A stretch of 64,000 nucleotides of DNA, from assembly GCA_023213315.1 (NCBI GenBank), contig JAKCPI010005512.1:1-64000 (forward strand), in the 5' to 3' direction. The notes below the pieces were generated by a model. It made no database searches. It saw only the letters and a program-made list of their open reading frames with translations, and was not told where the DNA came from. How positions within the stretch are numbered: position 1 is the stretch's first letter; each line of letters begins with the position of its first letter. The position numbers and the translations under genes are program-made. Source of the stretch: Euborellia annulipes (Eukaryota; Arthropoda; Insecta; Dermaptera; Anisolabididae). This document shows positions 24,157-35,345 of the stretch, one piece after another.

Positions 24157-24305
24157 CATGTCGCGAAAACCACTTTTTTGGATTCAGGGGACCTCAAAAC
24201 GTGAAGATCCATCAAAATCTCGACATCGAATTTTTGACATGAATCCAATACTTTCTCTCTATATATATATTACATATATACATAGGAAAGAGAAAGTAAA
24301 AATCA
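23605..24305 (+). mobile_element. Dispersed element E1, full-length copy with CA microsatellite
   Basis: Left end: a long hairpin from about 23611 to 23700 (AAAAAATCTGGTGAGACTGG ... CACACCAGATTTTTT) with CACAACTTTCTCTTACC at its apical arm. The body contains GTCGACATGTATTTAGTTCC, AGTACTAGTACTCTTTGG, a (CA)n run at about 24098-24153 and GGGGACCTCAAAACGTG. Right end: a second hairpin at about 24251-24298 (CTTTCTCT-TATATA...-AGAGAAAG). No ORF of note. Other copies are listed separately; mobiliser unknown. Confidence 0.8.
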
Positions 24306-24404
24306 TGATATAATTTTATTAAAACAAAAACGTGAGCCTCTTTAACTCTGATAATTATATTTTTCTGCTTATTTCTCTTACAAATTTATTTTTTGATATA
24401 AAAA

Positions 24405-24515
24405 AACGATTGCGCACACCGGAATAGAACCCGGGTCTTGTCAAAAGTTGAGTTCATGAACATAGAAGATCCTGGGTTTAATTCCGGGAGCGGGGTGTTT
24501 TTTTTTTCCGCTATT
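24405..24515. repeat. Inverted pair of tRNA-like B-box segments
   Basis: Complement of CCCGGGTTCTATTCCGG at 24419-24435 (minus) and CCTGGGTTTAATTCCGG at 24471-24487 (plus), the latter ending in a T9 run that could serve as a Pol III stop. The two face each other across about 35 bp. A-box pieces are unclear. Confidence 0.45.
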
Positions 24516-24539
24516 TAATAATCAAAATACTTTTGATAT

Positions 24540-24835
24540 GATTTTTGGAACGAAGTTCTTTAACGCGGCTTACGCAGAGTGAAATGGGAGAAAATGTAAC
24601 GTAACAAAAATACGTTCCCAGCGCCCGAGCGAAGTCGGAGGAATGCGAGATTAGCCGAAGCCTTGGCGAGGCCACGCCCATATTCCCCTTCTCTTTATTT
24701 CCTTCTATCTACCTTAGGCGGCGAGCAAGAGGTTCCAGCGGGCGCAGCTCCTTGGCTAGACGGAAAGCCCGCCGAAGAAAAGGCGTGAGGAACTTCGTTT
24801 CTGCCGGGGGTCCCACGACCCAACACGTTTGGTTT
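24540..24835. other. GC-rich block of unknown origin
   Basis: About 300 bp clearly richer in G+C than its surroundings, with repeated GAGCGAAG/GGCGAG words and short inverted ends (GGAACGAAGTTC at 24547-24558; GGAACTTCGTTTC at 24791-24803). No continuous ORF. Could be the GC-rich terminal part of a DNA or rolling-circle element; I do not recognise it. Confidence 0.4.
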
Positions 24836-25240
24836 TTTTTTAAGGTCTTAATTCATATTGAATTAATTAATTTAGGCTAGGTTTTTTTTTATTCTCCTCT
24901 CTTCAAAGTCCTAGAATTAATGACCACTTTCTTTTATTATTAAGTTACTCTATCTATAAATAAACCCTCAAGTGATATGTAAAAAGAAAACCAACCTACA
25001 TATCGAGTTCAAAATTATCATTAAAATAAATGAATAGGAAAAAAAAAATGTTTTTCTTACAATGCATATTTGCATGATTTGAACTCATTAGTATCCTAAG
25101 AGAGGCTAAAAAAAAAATTGGCTCTTAATTATTGACAATCATCATTAGAGAGGCACTTAATATTATTTTCTAATCGATAAACAGAAGTTTCAGAAGTCTT
25201 AAAAAAAAAAGGAAATTTGTTTTTAGGGGCGAGAAAAAGA

Positions 25241-26504
25241 CTACATCTCAGAATTGAGTGCAAATAATAATAATAATAACTAGAGCCCGGATTTTTATGC
25301 AGCAAAATCGCTAAAATAATTTTAAATAGAGTAATCATGGCCGGCGGAGGTTCCTATATTCCGATATAGTCTACCCGATAGTTCTATTATTTAAATAAAT
25401 TGATTTTTTTTTCCATAAGTCAGGAAAACAAAAAATTAATTTTATAATTATTCGAGAGAGAAGTCAAGAAAACTTTCTCGAAATCGAATATCTTCCTTCT
25501 CTTTCCCTCGTTCTTTCTCTGTTCATTGTTTATTTATCAAAGTTGTTCTTAAATAAAATTGAATGGAGGACTAGGAATAGAAAGGAGGAGGAGGAGGAGC
25601 GAGAAGAGGAAGCGAGGACATGTTTCCCCTTAAAGATGAATCCTCCCGGCTTTGATTTTGATTGGGTGAAATTGAATTTTTTTTTTCTTTTTGATTGACA
25701 AAAATATTCAACGAGATTGAAGTTTATTTGTTTTAATAAAAAGACGGGGGGAGAAAAAAATATACGACATCAAAATGTTTAAACGCTTTTAGTTATTGCA
25801 TTCAATTTAAATATCGGAATTATTTAAAAGAAAAAAAATATTTATTTGAATGGTAGAGCTACTCTACTATTACTACATCTCAGAATTGAGTGCAAATAAT
25901 AATAATAATAACTAGAGCCCGGATTTTTATGCAGCAAAAATCGCTAAAATAATTTTAAATAGAGTAATCATGGCCGGAGGAGGTTCCTATATTCCGATAT
26001 AGTCTACCCGATAGTTCTATTATTTAAATAAATTGATTTTTTTCCATAAGTCAGGAAAACAAAAAATTAATTTTATAATTATTCGAGAGAGAAGTCAAGA
26101 AAACTTTCTCGAAATCGAATATCTTCCTTCTCTTTCCCTCGTTCTTTCTCTGTTCATTGTTTATTTATCAAAGTTGTTCTTAAATAAAATTGAATGGAGG
26201 ACTAGGAATAGAAAGGAGGAGGGAGGAGGAGCGAGAAGAGGAAGCGAGGACATGTTTCCCACTTAAAAAGATGAATCCTCCCGGCTTTGATTTTGATTGG
26301 GGTGAAATTGAATTTTTTTCTTTTGATTGACAAAAATATTCAACGAGATTGAAGTTTATTTGTTTTAATAAAAAGACGGGGGGAGAAAAAAATATACGAC
26401 ATCAAAATGTTTAAACGCTTTTAGTTATTGCATTCAATTTAAATATCGGAATTATTTAAAAGAAAAAAAATATTTATTTGAATGGTAGAGCTACTCTACT
26501 ATTA
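25241..26504. repeat. 632-bp tandem duplication (two copies)
   Basis: Copy 1 is 25241-25872 and copy 2 is 25873-26504; both begin CTACATCTCAGAATTGAGTG and end GGTAGAGCTACTCTACTATT. They differ mainly by small indels in homopolymers and in the GGA repeat. The short frame at 26033-26266 in copy 2 is disrupted in copy 1 and looks non-coding. Confidence 0.95.
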
Positions 26505-26810
26505 AAAAAAAATATATATCACAATTGGGGGTGGTGGTTGAAAAAATGTCTAGTTACAACAGAGAATAAAATAGATCCGCTGTAAGGTTGTGGAATGAGA
26601 AATGCTAGTCTTAGGTTGGTTAACTCGTGATTGCCATCCACGTATTCACAAGATGTGGAAATAAATTTCACTATTGAATGATATTAAAAAAGTTTCTAGT
26701 ACTGAGAGTGAGCTTTTAAAGCAGATATGGCGATGTCTTTTCTAACGCTCTACGAGTAGCAATAAAAAAAAAAAATATTTTGTTTCTGACTGATAACAAA
26801 GACCAAATTT

Positions 26811-27081
26811 GCCCCGGGTCTGGCGTAGTAGGTAGCGTGCCTACCTCCTATACCAAACGTCGCGGGTTCGGACCCAGGCAGTCCGATGATTTTATTTAAG
26901 CCATCTGGATACCAGATGGCTTAAATAGAAATGCCTGAACACCAAATTGATATATTAATTACAACGGTTATCGTCAAAGTCTTAAATGGCCTAAGTTGCC
27001 GAAAAGACTGTGTGAATGTGTGTGTGAGTGTGAGCGTGAATGAGAAAAAAGTGTGAATGTTTAAAAAAAAAAAAAAAAAAA
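26811..27081 (+). mobile_element. tRNA-derived SINE S1, complete copy
   Basis: tRNA-like head with A-box-like CTGGCGTAGTAGG and B-box-like GGTTCGGACCC, hairpin AAGCCATCTGG-ATA-CCAGATGGCTT, a TG-rich tract and a poly-A tail ending at 27081. Flanked by a 10-bp target duplication GACCAAATTT (26801-26810, 27082-27091). The best reference copy for the family in this window. Confidence 0.93.
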
Positions 27082-27339
27082 GACCAAATTTAGAAAATTG
27101 GTCAGAGTCTAGTTGCGTCATCGCCCCTGGTGACGTCAAAGAAAAAATCCAAATTTACTAGCCTTTTGCACACTTGCTGATTATCATTAGAATTGGAGAG
27201 GATTCAAAGTTTTATAAGATGTATGAGGGGAGACATCGATGCGTAAAGCAGAGTAAGGATAACTTTTTTTAGCCTTTCACATTAATTTCGAGGATTTATA
27301 ATTTATTTTAAAGTATATAGGGTATCACCTACGTCACGG

Positions 27340-27985
27340 CCTGGGCACAACTTGCTCTTCCTAATCGAAGTAATCGAAAGTTGTGTTCTGTGCTTGTCAC
27401 ACCAGATTTTTGTGTCGACATATATTTATTTCCGACAGTACGGGACATTCGAATTTCACGATGTAAAATTTATAAGTATGGGAAAATATTTATATGTTGT
27501 TACCATGACTACCATTTCTCCTGTTTCCTATGAAATTCAAGAGTAAAGTGGTCTTCAGAAGATTTCAATAATAAAATGAGAATATATAATACATTTTAAA
27601 GAGCATCTAAAAAATAATTGATTTTTGAATTTTAATCAAAATCGTTGGAGCGAATTTTGAGAAAATCGAAAAAAAAAACTGATAAAGTCTGTAAAGTACT
27701 AGTACTTTTTGGCCGATTTTGATTAAAAGCTTATTTTCATGTCTCAGAGGGGGATGCTTAACTTAAATATAAAATTTCAACCTCCTAGCTCAATTCCTTC
27801 ATGCTTTAAATTGCACACACAGACAGAGACAGACCATTTTGCGAAAACCACTTTTTCGTACTCCGGGGACCTCAAAACGTGTATATCCATCAAAATCTCG
27901 ACATCGAATTTTTGACATGAATCTAATTCTTTCTCTATATATACGTATATATTATAATATATAAGTATAGGTAAGAGAAAGTAAA
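27340..27985 (+). mobile_element. Dispersed element E1 copy
   Basis: Collinear with 23605-24305: degraded left hairpin (GGGCACAACTTGCTCTTCC ... CACACCAGATTTTTG), GTCGACATATATTTATTTCC, AGTACTAGTACTTTTTGG, GGGGACCTCAAAACGTGTAT, and the right TA hairpin with GGTAAGAGAAAGTAAAAAC. The microsatellite is reduced to CACACACAGACAGAGACAG. Confidence 0.8.
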
Positions 27986-27999
27986 AACTAATTAAACAC

Positions 28000-29120
28000 T
28001 AAGTTATTTGTTTCAAAGGGTTTATTATTTACTTGAATCTACGATCGAAAATTGAAATTTTATATCAAAAGATCTCAAACCAGAAGATTTACTCTTAAGT
28101 TAAAAACCACCAGATTCCAGGTTGGAGGAGATGATCTCTCTGTATAAATTAGAAAAAACCAAATTTTTTTTTTTATTTTTTATTAAATTTTTTGGCCTAC
28201 TTGATGCGTATTTAAGTTTAATCTTGAGTTTAAAAAAAAATTGTGTTTATTTTATACACTGAGATTTCCATCTCCTCCAACCTGGTATCTGTGGTTTAAA
28301 ATTTTATTTTTTTAATAAGTCGTACTCATCTTGAAAATTCAAAATTGGATGAAGATAAAAAAAAAAAAACAAAAAAAAAAAACGAATCACTCGTATATTG
28401 TTCTCTTCTCAATTTAATAAATAATATCCTGGATGGTCTGGTTTACAGCCAAAACAGAGAGAGAGAGAGAAAGGCAAACAAAGAAAGCCGAAGGGAATCC
28501 ATTCCTCAGTTCGCGCTTAATTAGAGCCAGGCATACTCCCACTCCCCCCCCCCTCGCCCCTTTCCTGTCCATCGCTTAGGCCATCAATTCCAGTTCATTA
28601 CTCCCGGGGGCTCTTCTTCCATGACTTTTCTCATTTCGCACACTTTTCTCACTTAATTCGGTATCGGTCTTTTAAAATCGACGTCATCCATAAAGCCCCC
28701 CCACCCCCCCTCCATCGTTGCTCATCCTCTAAGATATTCCAATTCGAATCGAGGTAGAAAAAGAAATCATACTTCGATATTTTTCATTTCCTCAACCTTT
28801 TCAGAGAGAATATCTCAATTTTCTTCATTCATTTTAAATGCAAGTCATTATTATAATATTAAGAAGAAATCAATTCTTTTTATTATTAAACGTAATCTGA
28901 TGAAGAGGGAGTGGCAAAGTTGAGAAATATATCATGAACCTGAATGAATTATGGCATGCAATCATTATTATAAGATTAAAAATATTTACGTTAATAATCA
29001 AACGAACAATCTCTTGGATCTAATTCGAGATTCGACTATATAGTCGGAGAGCTGGCGACGAAAATGGGCAAGAGGCTAATATTTTCAGAATAGGTTGCTT
29101 TTATTTAGTAATGGAAAGAT
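28000..29120. other. Unique-looking AT-rich and CT-rich sequence
   Basis: Includes an imperfect inverted pair CCAGGTTGGAGGAGAT (about 28118) / ATCTCCTCCAACCTGG (about 28270), which could be ends of a foldback of about 170 bp, and a pyrimidine-rich segment with C-runs at about 28530-28715. No gene seen. Confidence 0.4.
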
Positions 29121-29129
29121 ACTCTAGAG

Positions 29130-29397
29130 CAGTGGTTTCCAAACTTTATGCTACCACGCCTCCCTTAAAAATAATTAATCTTATGACGCCTCCCCTCCCC
29201 CCCCCCCCCCCCATTTTATAAGATAATACAAAAACTAAAATTTTTTATGCTAAAAAAAGATAAATTTATATAAAAATATTTTTTTTTATTTATTCTTATT
29301 TATATTAAAACTAGCAATCATTTGGAAAATTGGTCCTGGTGGCCAATATTCGCCCCTCCCTTAGACTAGTCCGCGCCTCACAATTTGGAAAACGCTG
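29130..29397. mobile_element. hAT-like MITE, family K, copy 1
   Basis: Ends CAGTGGTTTCCAAACTTTA and TTTGGAAAACGCTG (complement of CAGCGTTTTCCAAA) match the CAG.G.TT.CCAAACT terminus of hAT elements. Left flank is CTCTAGAG (29122-29129), the right flank (29398-29405, GTGTAAGG) does not match it. Contains a C14-class run. A second copy with the matching flank is at 31715-32058. Confidence 0.8.
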
Positions 29398-29431
29398 GTG
29401 TAAGGGTATTTTATGGCTGGTGGAATTTGTA

Positions 29432-29636
29432 TCAGGAATGAAAGTTAGAAGAAAACGCAACCAGCATTTTTTCTTTAAAAATATATTTTAACAGCTTACG
29501 TTTCGGCCTTGGTAAAATCCATCCTCGGATGACCACTAACAGCTCCGAGGATGACTTTGACCAAAGCCGAAACTTAAGCTGTTTTATTTTTTAAAGAAAA
29601 AATTCTGGCTTCGTTTTTTCTAACTTTCATTCCTGA
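29432..29636. repeat. Inverted pair of hammerhead-like units (H4/H5)
   Basis: Inverted repeat with arms of about 85 bp. The outer edges TCAGGAATGAAAGTTAGAAG and TTCTAACTTTCATTCCTGA match; each arm holds a motif CCGAGGA - helix - GAAAC reading outward (minus 29497-29528, plus 29545-29576). The plus-strand helix has CTTT/AAAG arms. Confidence 0.7.
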
Positions 29637-29639
29637 AGA

Positions 29640-29876
29640 AAAATATTTTTCTCAAATCTTATTTTCACGCCCTAGGGGGGTGCCTAACTTGAATAAAAAA
29701 TTTCAACCTCCTAGCTCAATTCCTTCATGCTTTAAATTGAACCCAAACAGACACACAGACAGAGACCATGTCGAGAAAACCACTTTTTGGATTCAGGGGA
29801 CCTCAAAACGTGTATATCCATCAAAGTCTCGATATCGAATTTTTGACATGAATCCAATACTTTCTCTTTATATAGG

Positions 29877-29911
<35 letters not shown>

Positions 29912-29940
29912 TATAGATATAGGTAAGAGAAAGTAAAAAT
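29640..29940 (+). mobile_element. Dispersed element E1, right half
   Basis: Matches the E1 body from the GGGGGTGCCTAACTTGAATA stretch through GGGGACCTCAAAACGTGTAT to the TA hairpin, here with (TA)n at 29879-29906 and GGTAAGAGAAAGTAAAAAT. The left hairpin half is missing. Confidence 0.75.
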
Positions 29941-30829
29941 TAAATCCGAATTGAGATTAGTTCGATATACAAAAAGATGCGTTAACTCACCCCAGTAAAA
30001 TTCTAAGTGGACTAATCATATTTTACTTTTCTACCTAATGAAAAAAATCCCTACAAAATTCTGCAGGGCATTCTATGGGTTCCTAAGTTATGTTATGAGA
30101 GTTTCGAAATCTTCAAAAATTAATTCCGCCCTAGTAATAAGAAATTTTAGAAATGACATTAAAATGTTTCTACCCCATTATGCTATTTGATAAATATTGA
30201 ATATAAAATTTAACTCAAACGGAACGCACTTATTTTTTAGTGAAAGTATTAAAAAAAAAAAATCTCTATGCATTATAGGGGATGGGGCATTAACCCCCCT
30301 GGATGCCTTCATATCTTCCCCCCCCACCCCCCTTTAAGGAAATGCGAGCCTTCACCGCGAATTACTCTCAAAATAATTTGAATACATTTATAAAAAATTA
30401 TTTTAATTTTTATTTTATTTTGAAATTATTTTATTTTAATTTTTAACCTTTAATCCACCCCTGTGTAAAAGTATATTAATGAAATTTGATTAACAAAAAT
30501 ATAGAAGAATATAATTGTAAATAATGGTGACTTAAGAAAAGATAAAAAAAAACAAATTTTTTTTCAATGGCACCTACACTCCCCCTCCCCTTTTAATAGC
30601 TTATATTCTCCCTCTACCCTTAGTGAAATACAAATATTTAATTTCATATTCAAAATAATCGTTTTTCGCAGTCAAATTATTTGTTTCTATCATTTTCTTT
30701 TTTCAACGATAAAACGCATAATAATTACCTTTAATAAGACTCCCAAGAGGGTGTGCTGGTTGACGGTGAGATCAGGGAGGGTTGCACTATATTAATTATT
30801 CACTTTGATTCACTTTAAACACAAAAAAA

Positions 30830-30870
30830 AGCAGCGCCTGCCACTCGGCCACGCGCTCTACTCGACTGAA
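30830..30870 (-). repeat. tRNA-Ser/Leu-like A-box fragment
   Basis: On the minus strand GCGTGGCCGAGTGGCAGGCG resembles the first third of a type II tRNA (A-box TGGCCGAGTGG). No B-box part follows, so it is a fragment or a SINE head, not a tRNA gene. Confidence 0.4.
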
Positions 30871-31283
30871 CGAGATAAACTTGTCTCTTCTCTCTTATAG
30901 GAATAAATATTAAATAGATGAAAATAACAATTCCCTTTTTATTAAAAGTAAAAAAATATCTTTTGCTCTAATCTAACTATATTTAGAGATGGAAAAGAAT
31001 GTCAACAAGTGATTTGGAATATTCCAAGGCCTTTCTTAAATAATCAACCCTTCATCCCCCCCCCCTAAACAAAATAATAATCAACGTTATTTTTTGATTG
31101 TTTTCCATTTATTTTGTTTCGATTTAGCTAAAAAAAAAAAAAAAAAAAAAAAAACATTTTTTTCAATTTTTCATCCCCTAATCCAATCTTTTTTTTCACA
31201 TTAAATAGTAGATGGAAAATATTATTTGTAGTTATTAAGAATATATATATTTTGGGGTCTAGGCATTCTTATTTAAGCCATTT

Positions 31284-31562
31284 TTTTTTTTTTTTTTAAT
31301 CTAGTACACTCTCACACTTTTTCCTCATTCACACTCACACTCACACACACATTCACACGGTCTTTTCGGCAACTTAGGCCATTTAAGACTTTGACGATAA
31401 CCGTTATTGATAATATACACATATTAGGGGTCCAGGCATTCTTATTTAAGCCATTTGGTATCCAAATGGCTTAAATAAAATCATCGGACTGCCCGGGGTC
31501 CGAACCCGCGACGTTTGGTATACGAGGTTAGTACGCTAACCTCTACACCAAACCCCGAGGGC
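31284..31562 (-). mobile_element. SINE S1 copy inserted into an older S1 tail
   Basis: Head (complement) at about 31480-31562, poly-T (tail) at 31284-31299. The 13-bp target duplication ATTTAAGCCATTT (31271-31283 and 31563-31575) is itself the S1 hairpin sequence, and the left flank GGTCTAGGCATTCTT is S1 text, so this copy jumped into an existing S1 copy. Confidence 0.85.
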
Positions 31563-31599
31563 ATTTAAGCCATTTGAATAATATATAAAATAATTAACA

Positions 31600-31631
31600 A
31601 TGCTATCGCCTTCGGCGAGCTTTGTGTCTAG
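31600..31631 (+). other. Helitron-like 3' terminus
   Basis: Hairpin TCGCC-TTC-GGCGA (31606-31618) followed after 9 bases by CTAG (31628-31631) and then T. Hairpin plus CTRR before a T is the 3' signature of Helitrons. The upstream body is not recognisable, so this is an orphan or decayed end. Confidence 0.55.
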
Positions 31632-31714
31632 TTATAAAAAAATTAAAACCCTGAAAAACTTCCCTTTGGGTTTTACACATAGTATAATTTTCTAGAATGA
31701 GTCTTACTTTAGGC

Positions 31715-32058
31715 TAGTGGTTTCCAAACTTTAACCTCCCTTAAAAATATTATGAATATTACGAAAAATCGTATGACGCCCCCCCCCCCCCCCCACACAC
31801 ACATACATTTAATAAAATAATACAAAATCAAAAATTTTTAATACTAAAAAATATAAATTTCTATAAAAATATTTTTTTTATTTAACAATATTAACTAACA
31901 AGTAAAACCTCCGTCCCAGAAACTTCTAAATTTTATTATTTTATTTATAAAACTAGCAATCATTTGGAAAATTGATCATGGTGGCCAATATTCGCGCCTC
32001 CCCTTAGACTAGTCCGCGCCTCCCTAGGGAGGCGCGCCCCACAGTTTGGAAAACGCTG
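31715..32058. mobile_element. hAT-like MITE, family K, copy 2
   Basis: Ends TAGTGGTTTCCAAACTTTA (first base changed) and AGTTTGGAAAACGCTG. Right flank is CTCTAGAG (32059-32066), left flank CTTTAGGC (31707-31714) does not match it. Inside are the same C-run and the ATTTGGAAAATTGATCATGG block as copy 1. Confidence 0.8.
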
Positions 32059-32339
32059 CTCTAGAGTCAGCACTTCCAGTACCGGGGCCTTTGGCGGGAA
32101 TAAAGGTTATCTCTAAACTGTTTTCTGAAAGCTTAAAATTTGTAGACAACGAGCAAATAGAATATAAAATAGGAATCTAACAGTCAAACAGCGAAATTTT
32201 GGGGCTCTTGTTAGTTCAAACCTGTCAAAAAATATCGTAACTCAAAGTGTTTTCTGAAGGCTGAAACTTTCCAAAATAATAAAAAACAAGTGGTCAAGTT
32301 AACTAAGTGCAATGGGAAACTAAATATATCTCGACCTAA

Positions 32340-32425
32340 AAAACCTAATGTGACTGGTACACAACTTTCTCTTAACTAAGATAATAGGAAGTTGTGTACC
32401 GTGCGTCAGTCAGCAATTGCAAAAT
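32340..32425. repeat. E1 long-hairpin fragment
   Basis: CTAATGTGACTGGTACACAA, then CTTTCTCTTA and the return arm AGGAAGTTGTGTACCGTG: the long hairpin end of E1 in a diverged form. The preceding GGGAAACTAAATATATCTCG also occurs before the E1 hairpin at 54.0 kb, marking a shared subfamily. Confidence 0.65.
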
Positions 32426-32574
32426 TTTAAAATTTTAAATTTCCCTCTCTGATTTGAAGTTTTAAATTTCCCTCACTGACTCACTTCCTCTGTCTCTGGC
32501 CAATCAGCGAGAGAGGGTTGTAAACAGGAGCATAAAACGGAAGTCAGTGGCTAGCGCTTTATATTATAGTATGA
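32425..32574 (-). mobile_element. Helitron 5'-end fragment
   Basis: Read on the minus strand from 32574 it starts TCATACTATAATATAAAGCG followed by CTAGCCACTGACTTCC, the same start as the Helitron at 40674 (TCATACTATATAATAAAGCG). The base before TC is A, as Helitrons prefer. The 3' end was not found; an E1 hairpin abuts at about 32425. Confidence 0.65.
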
Positions 32575-33589
32575 TATTTGTAGGATATATTTCTCGTTTG
32601 AACTTCAAATAAAGTACAGCCTATATTTCGAGGAAAGATACTTAATATTTTCGTCATTTTTTTTGTATTTAGAAAAATACTCTATTTTAATATACTTTTT
32701 CTTTTGTTTCAGGTAAGCAATATCTTCTCAACTGGACTACTAATTCTGTGAGTCTGTATTCAAAATATAAATAAAATCTCATTATATTTTAATAACACGC
32801 TTAAGTTATAACTACAGTACATTTGATTTTTATAAACAATTCTTTGATTTTGGCGCGATTGGGGGGACGGGGGTCTCTGGTGTTTTCACCCCCCCCCCCC
32901 CCATACGAAATAGTTTCGTTTTCAAATAATGAATTTATAAATATTTTATAAATGAAGTAGTACATATATTACCAAAGAAACAAAATATTAGATTATTTTA
33001 TTAAAATATATAATATTTACTTTTATTCAATTAGGGGCGAAAAAAAAAAACAAAAGTGGATGTCTTTTATAGTGTAGTAAAAATATGTAAATTAGTATAA
33101 AAAATTAATAATAATAAAGTTATGATACGTAGGTATTCGTACCTACAATTGTTAGTTGTTATACCCAGTTCTTGAGAAATCATATCCCAAGCCTCCGACT
33201 TCTTCACCACATTTTTATATAAATAATATGATGAGTCGTACAAAAATGTCTACTTTCGAACTTGTTGTTGCTTTTCTATTTCTTCACTCGTCTTGGGAAA
33301 AGAAAAACGCCAGAACGCGCGGTAGGGTTGTAAATTTGTACAACTCGAAAAGCTGACGCCGCGTCATAACGCCGCGCCGTGTGTGTGGCAGCGATGATTG
33401 CCTTATACAACCGTATCGCTCTAACGCGGCGTTACAGAAACGCCAAACGCCGCGTTATAACGCGTTCTGTTTGCTTTAAAAACCAATTTTAAGCAACAAT
33501 ACTTGAAAAGCTTTAGTTCCTACTTAAATTCTAAATTTCTAAAAATAGACCTTTCCACGTCCGCGTTAATTTTTTTTATATTATATATA

Positions 33590-33900
33590 ATATATAAGAA
33601 ATATTGTATTAAAAATGATGTGAGATTTGATGGTACGTTTGGTGAATAAAAAGTGGTTTGAATGGTTGTCTGTGGGTGGTGGGTGGGTGGGTGGGTGGGG
33701 GGGTGGGTGGGTGTGTTAATTTAATGAAGGAATTGAGTAGGAGGTTGAAATTATATTAGTAAAAGGAGAAAAATAATAATCAAAATCGGAAAAGTATATA
33801 CTTATGATTTTTTTCAGTTTTTTCGATTTTCTCAAAATTCAACGATTAAAATCAAAACAATATAGATTCTAAAGTATTCTAGGAAAGAATTCTGTTATAG
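33590..33900 (-). mobile_element. Dispersed element E1, degraded copy
   Basis: Reverse-orientation E1 text: a (GTGGG)n tract at about 33676-33713 in place of the CA microsatellite, GAATTGAGTAGGAGGTTGAA, and CAGTTTTTTCGATTTTCTCA. The terminal hairpins are not clear. Confidence 0.5.
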
Positions 33901-34945
33901 GAAGAAGAGAAATGGTGTAAAATATAAATATTATATATAAATAATCTGATTCTTGGAAAAAGTAAAAAAATCGGGAAAAAAGAAGAGGAGAGAAAGTGGG
34001 GATTTTTATTAAAGCAATCCCTTTTAGTCATTCTTCAATGGGGCCTATTTAATTATTAATTAAGACCCGGAGGGCTGCAAAGGCTCTATTATGTTGCCAC
34101 TTGGACTCCCCTGAGGTCTCAGTCTGTATTTGCTAATGACTCCGTCGACGCACACCCGGTTATTAGAACAAAAGGAGAGAGAGATTGGGAAGGGGGGGGG
34201 GGCAGAAAGAAATGATAAGAAGGGGCCTCGGGGTCCATTTAATGAACAGATAAGACGACGATTCGCTTTGTGTTTATCCGAATGAACGTAAAGAAAAAGA
34301 GGTGTGGGAGTTCGATTGAAATTAAAATAAAACGATTAAAAGGGTTACAAAAAAAATGAACGTTTCTTTTTTTTTTTTGTAATTAAGTCGTCGCTTGTGA
34401 TAATTGAAGATTGTATCAATTTAAAATACATTGAGAGAGAGAGAGAGAAAAAAAAAATTGAAAGAAATATCACGAATGCATTTTCAATAATATTATTGAT
34501 AAAAAAAAGTACTTCAAAAAAATTATAGAATAAGCACAGAGGCCATGTTTTTTTTCTTTATATGTTAATAATAAGTTAATAATAAAGAAAATTACTAAAA
34601 AAATGACATTAAAGCCTAATACGTTCTTATCTTTTTATTGTCGATATTATTTTAATCGAGGTGGATTGAGAGAGAAATGGCGCCAAAAGGTGGTCATCTT
34701 CTAAAGCTTTGGCGCTGAGATCGCCCTGGACATTTCACACCAGCTATTCGATTGGGTCAAATTATGCAACAAAATCTACATTTTTCTGTCCGGTACGAAC
34801 AGAATGCAAGTTATGCTAGCATGCAAAAAATTAAACGAACATAAAAATTATACTATATTATGAGAGAGGAAATTATACTTTCAGAATAAAGCAGAAAATT
34901 TAGTAAAATTTCTAATTTTTACAACAAAAGACAACACCCGAATAC

Positions 34946-34980
34946 CTGATGTTGGTCCAATAAAGTTAGATCGAAACGTT
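34946..34980 (+). other. Hammerhead-like core motif H6
   Basis: CTGATGT (34946-34952), a GGTC...GATC helix, then GAAACGTT (34973-34980). One base off the CTGANGA consensus. Confidence 0.4.
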
Positions 34981-35149
34981 GTAAGTTTGAAGTTTGATTG
35001 AAGAGACTACTCCACCATCCTGTCGTCGAATACATCGATTCACACCCAAGAAATAAGTAAAATTTCTTCTTTCGGTGAAGATTTCAATGGCAAAGAATAT
35101 AGAAATTTGATTTCTTCTTCTTCTTTCCTCGCCTGATTATTCCCGCTCT

Positions 35150-35345
35150 GCGGGGTCGGCGGGTTTTTGCGACCGGGAAGGAATAAAACAGGCCGGCCCG
35201 TCGCACGAGTCTGACATGACGCCTGTTGAAAATTTAGAAGGAAAGAGACTGACACGCAAAGTACAGAAGTACTGCCAGTCCCAGCTAGGGCAGCTCGTGG
35301 TCGCCATCCACGTACCCACAAGATGTGGGCCCCTGAGCAAAGAAA
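35150..35345 (-). repeat. Dispersed repeat R35, copy 2
   Basis: Same text as 13620-13815 (GGGTCGGCGG, AAAGAGACTGACA, AGTACTGCCAGTCCCAG, CACAAGATGTGGGCCCCTGA) with an extra ~20-bp insertion (CGCACGAGTCTGACATGACG). Open frames at 35040-35421 are not shared intact with copy 1, arguing against a protein. Confidence 0.6.

Noticed and set aside
24039..24313. ORFs coding His-Thr repeats
   Set aside because: They translate the CA microsatellite of an E1 copy.
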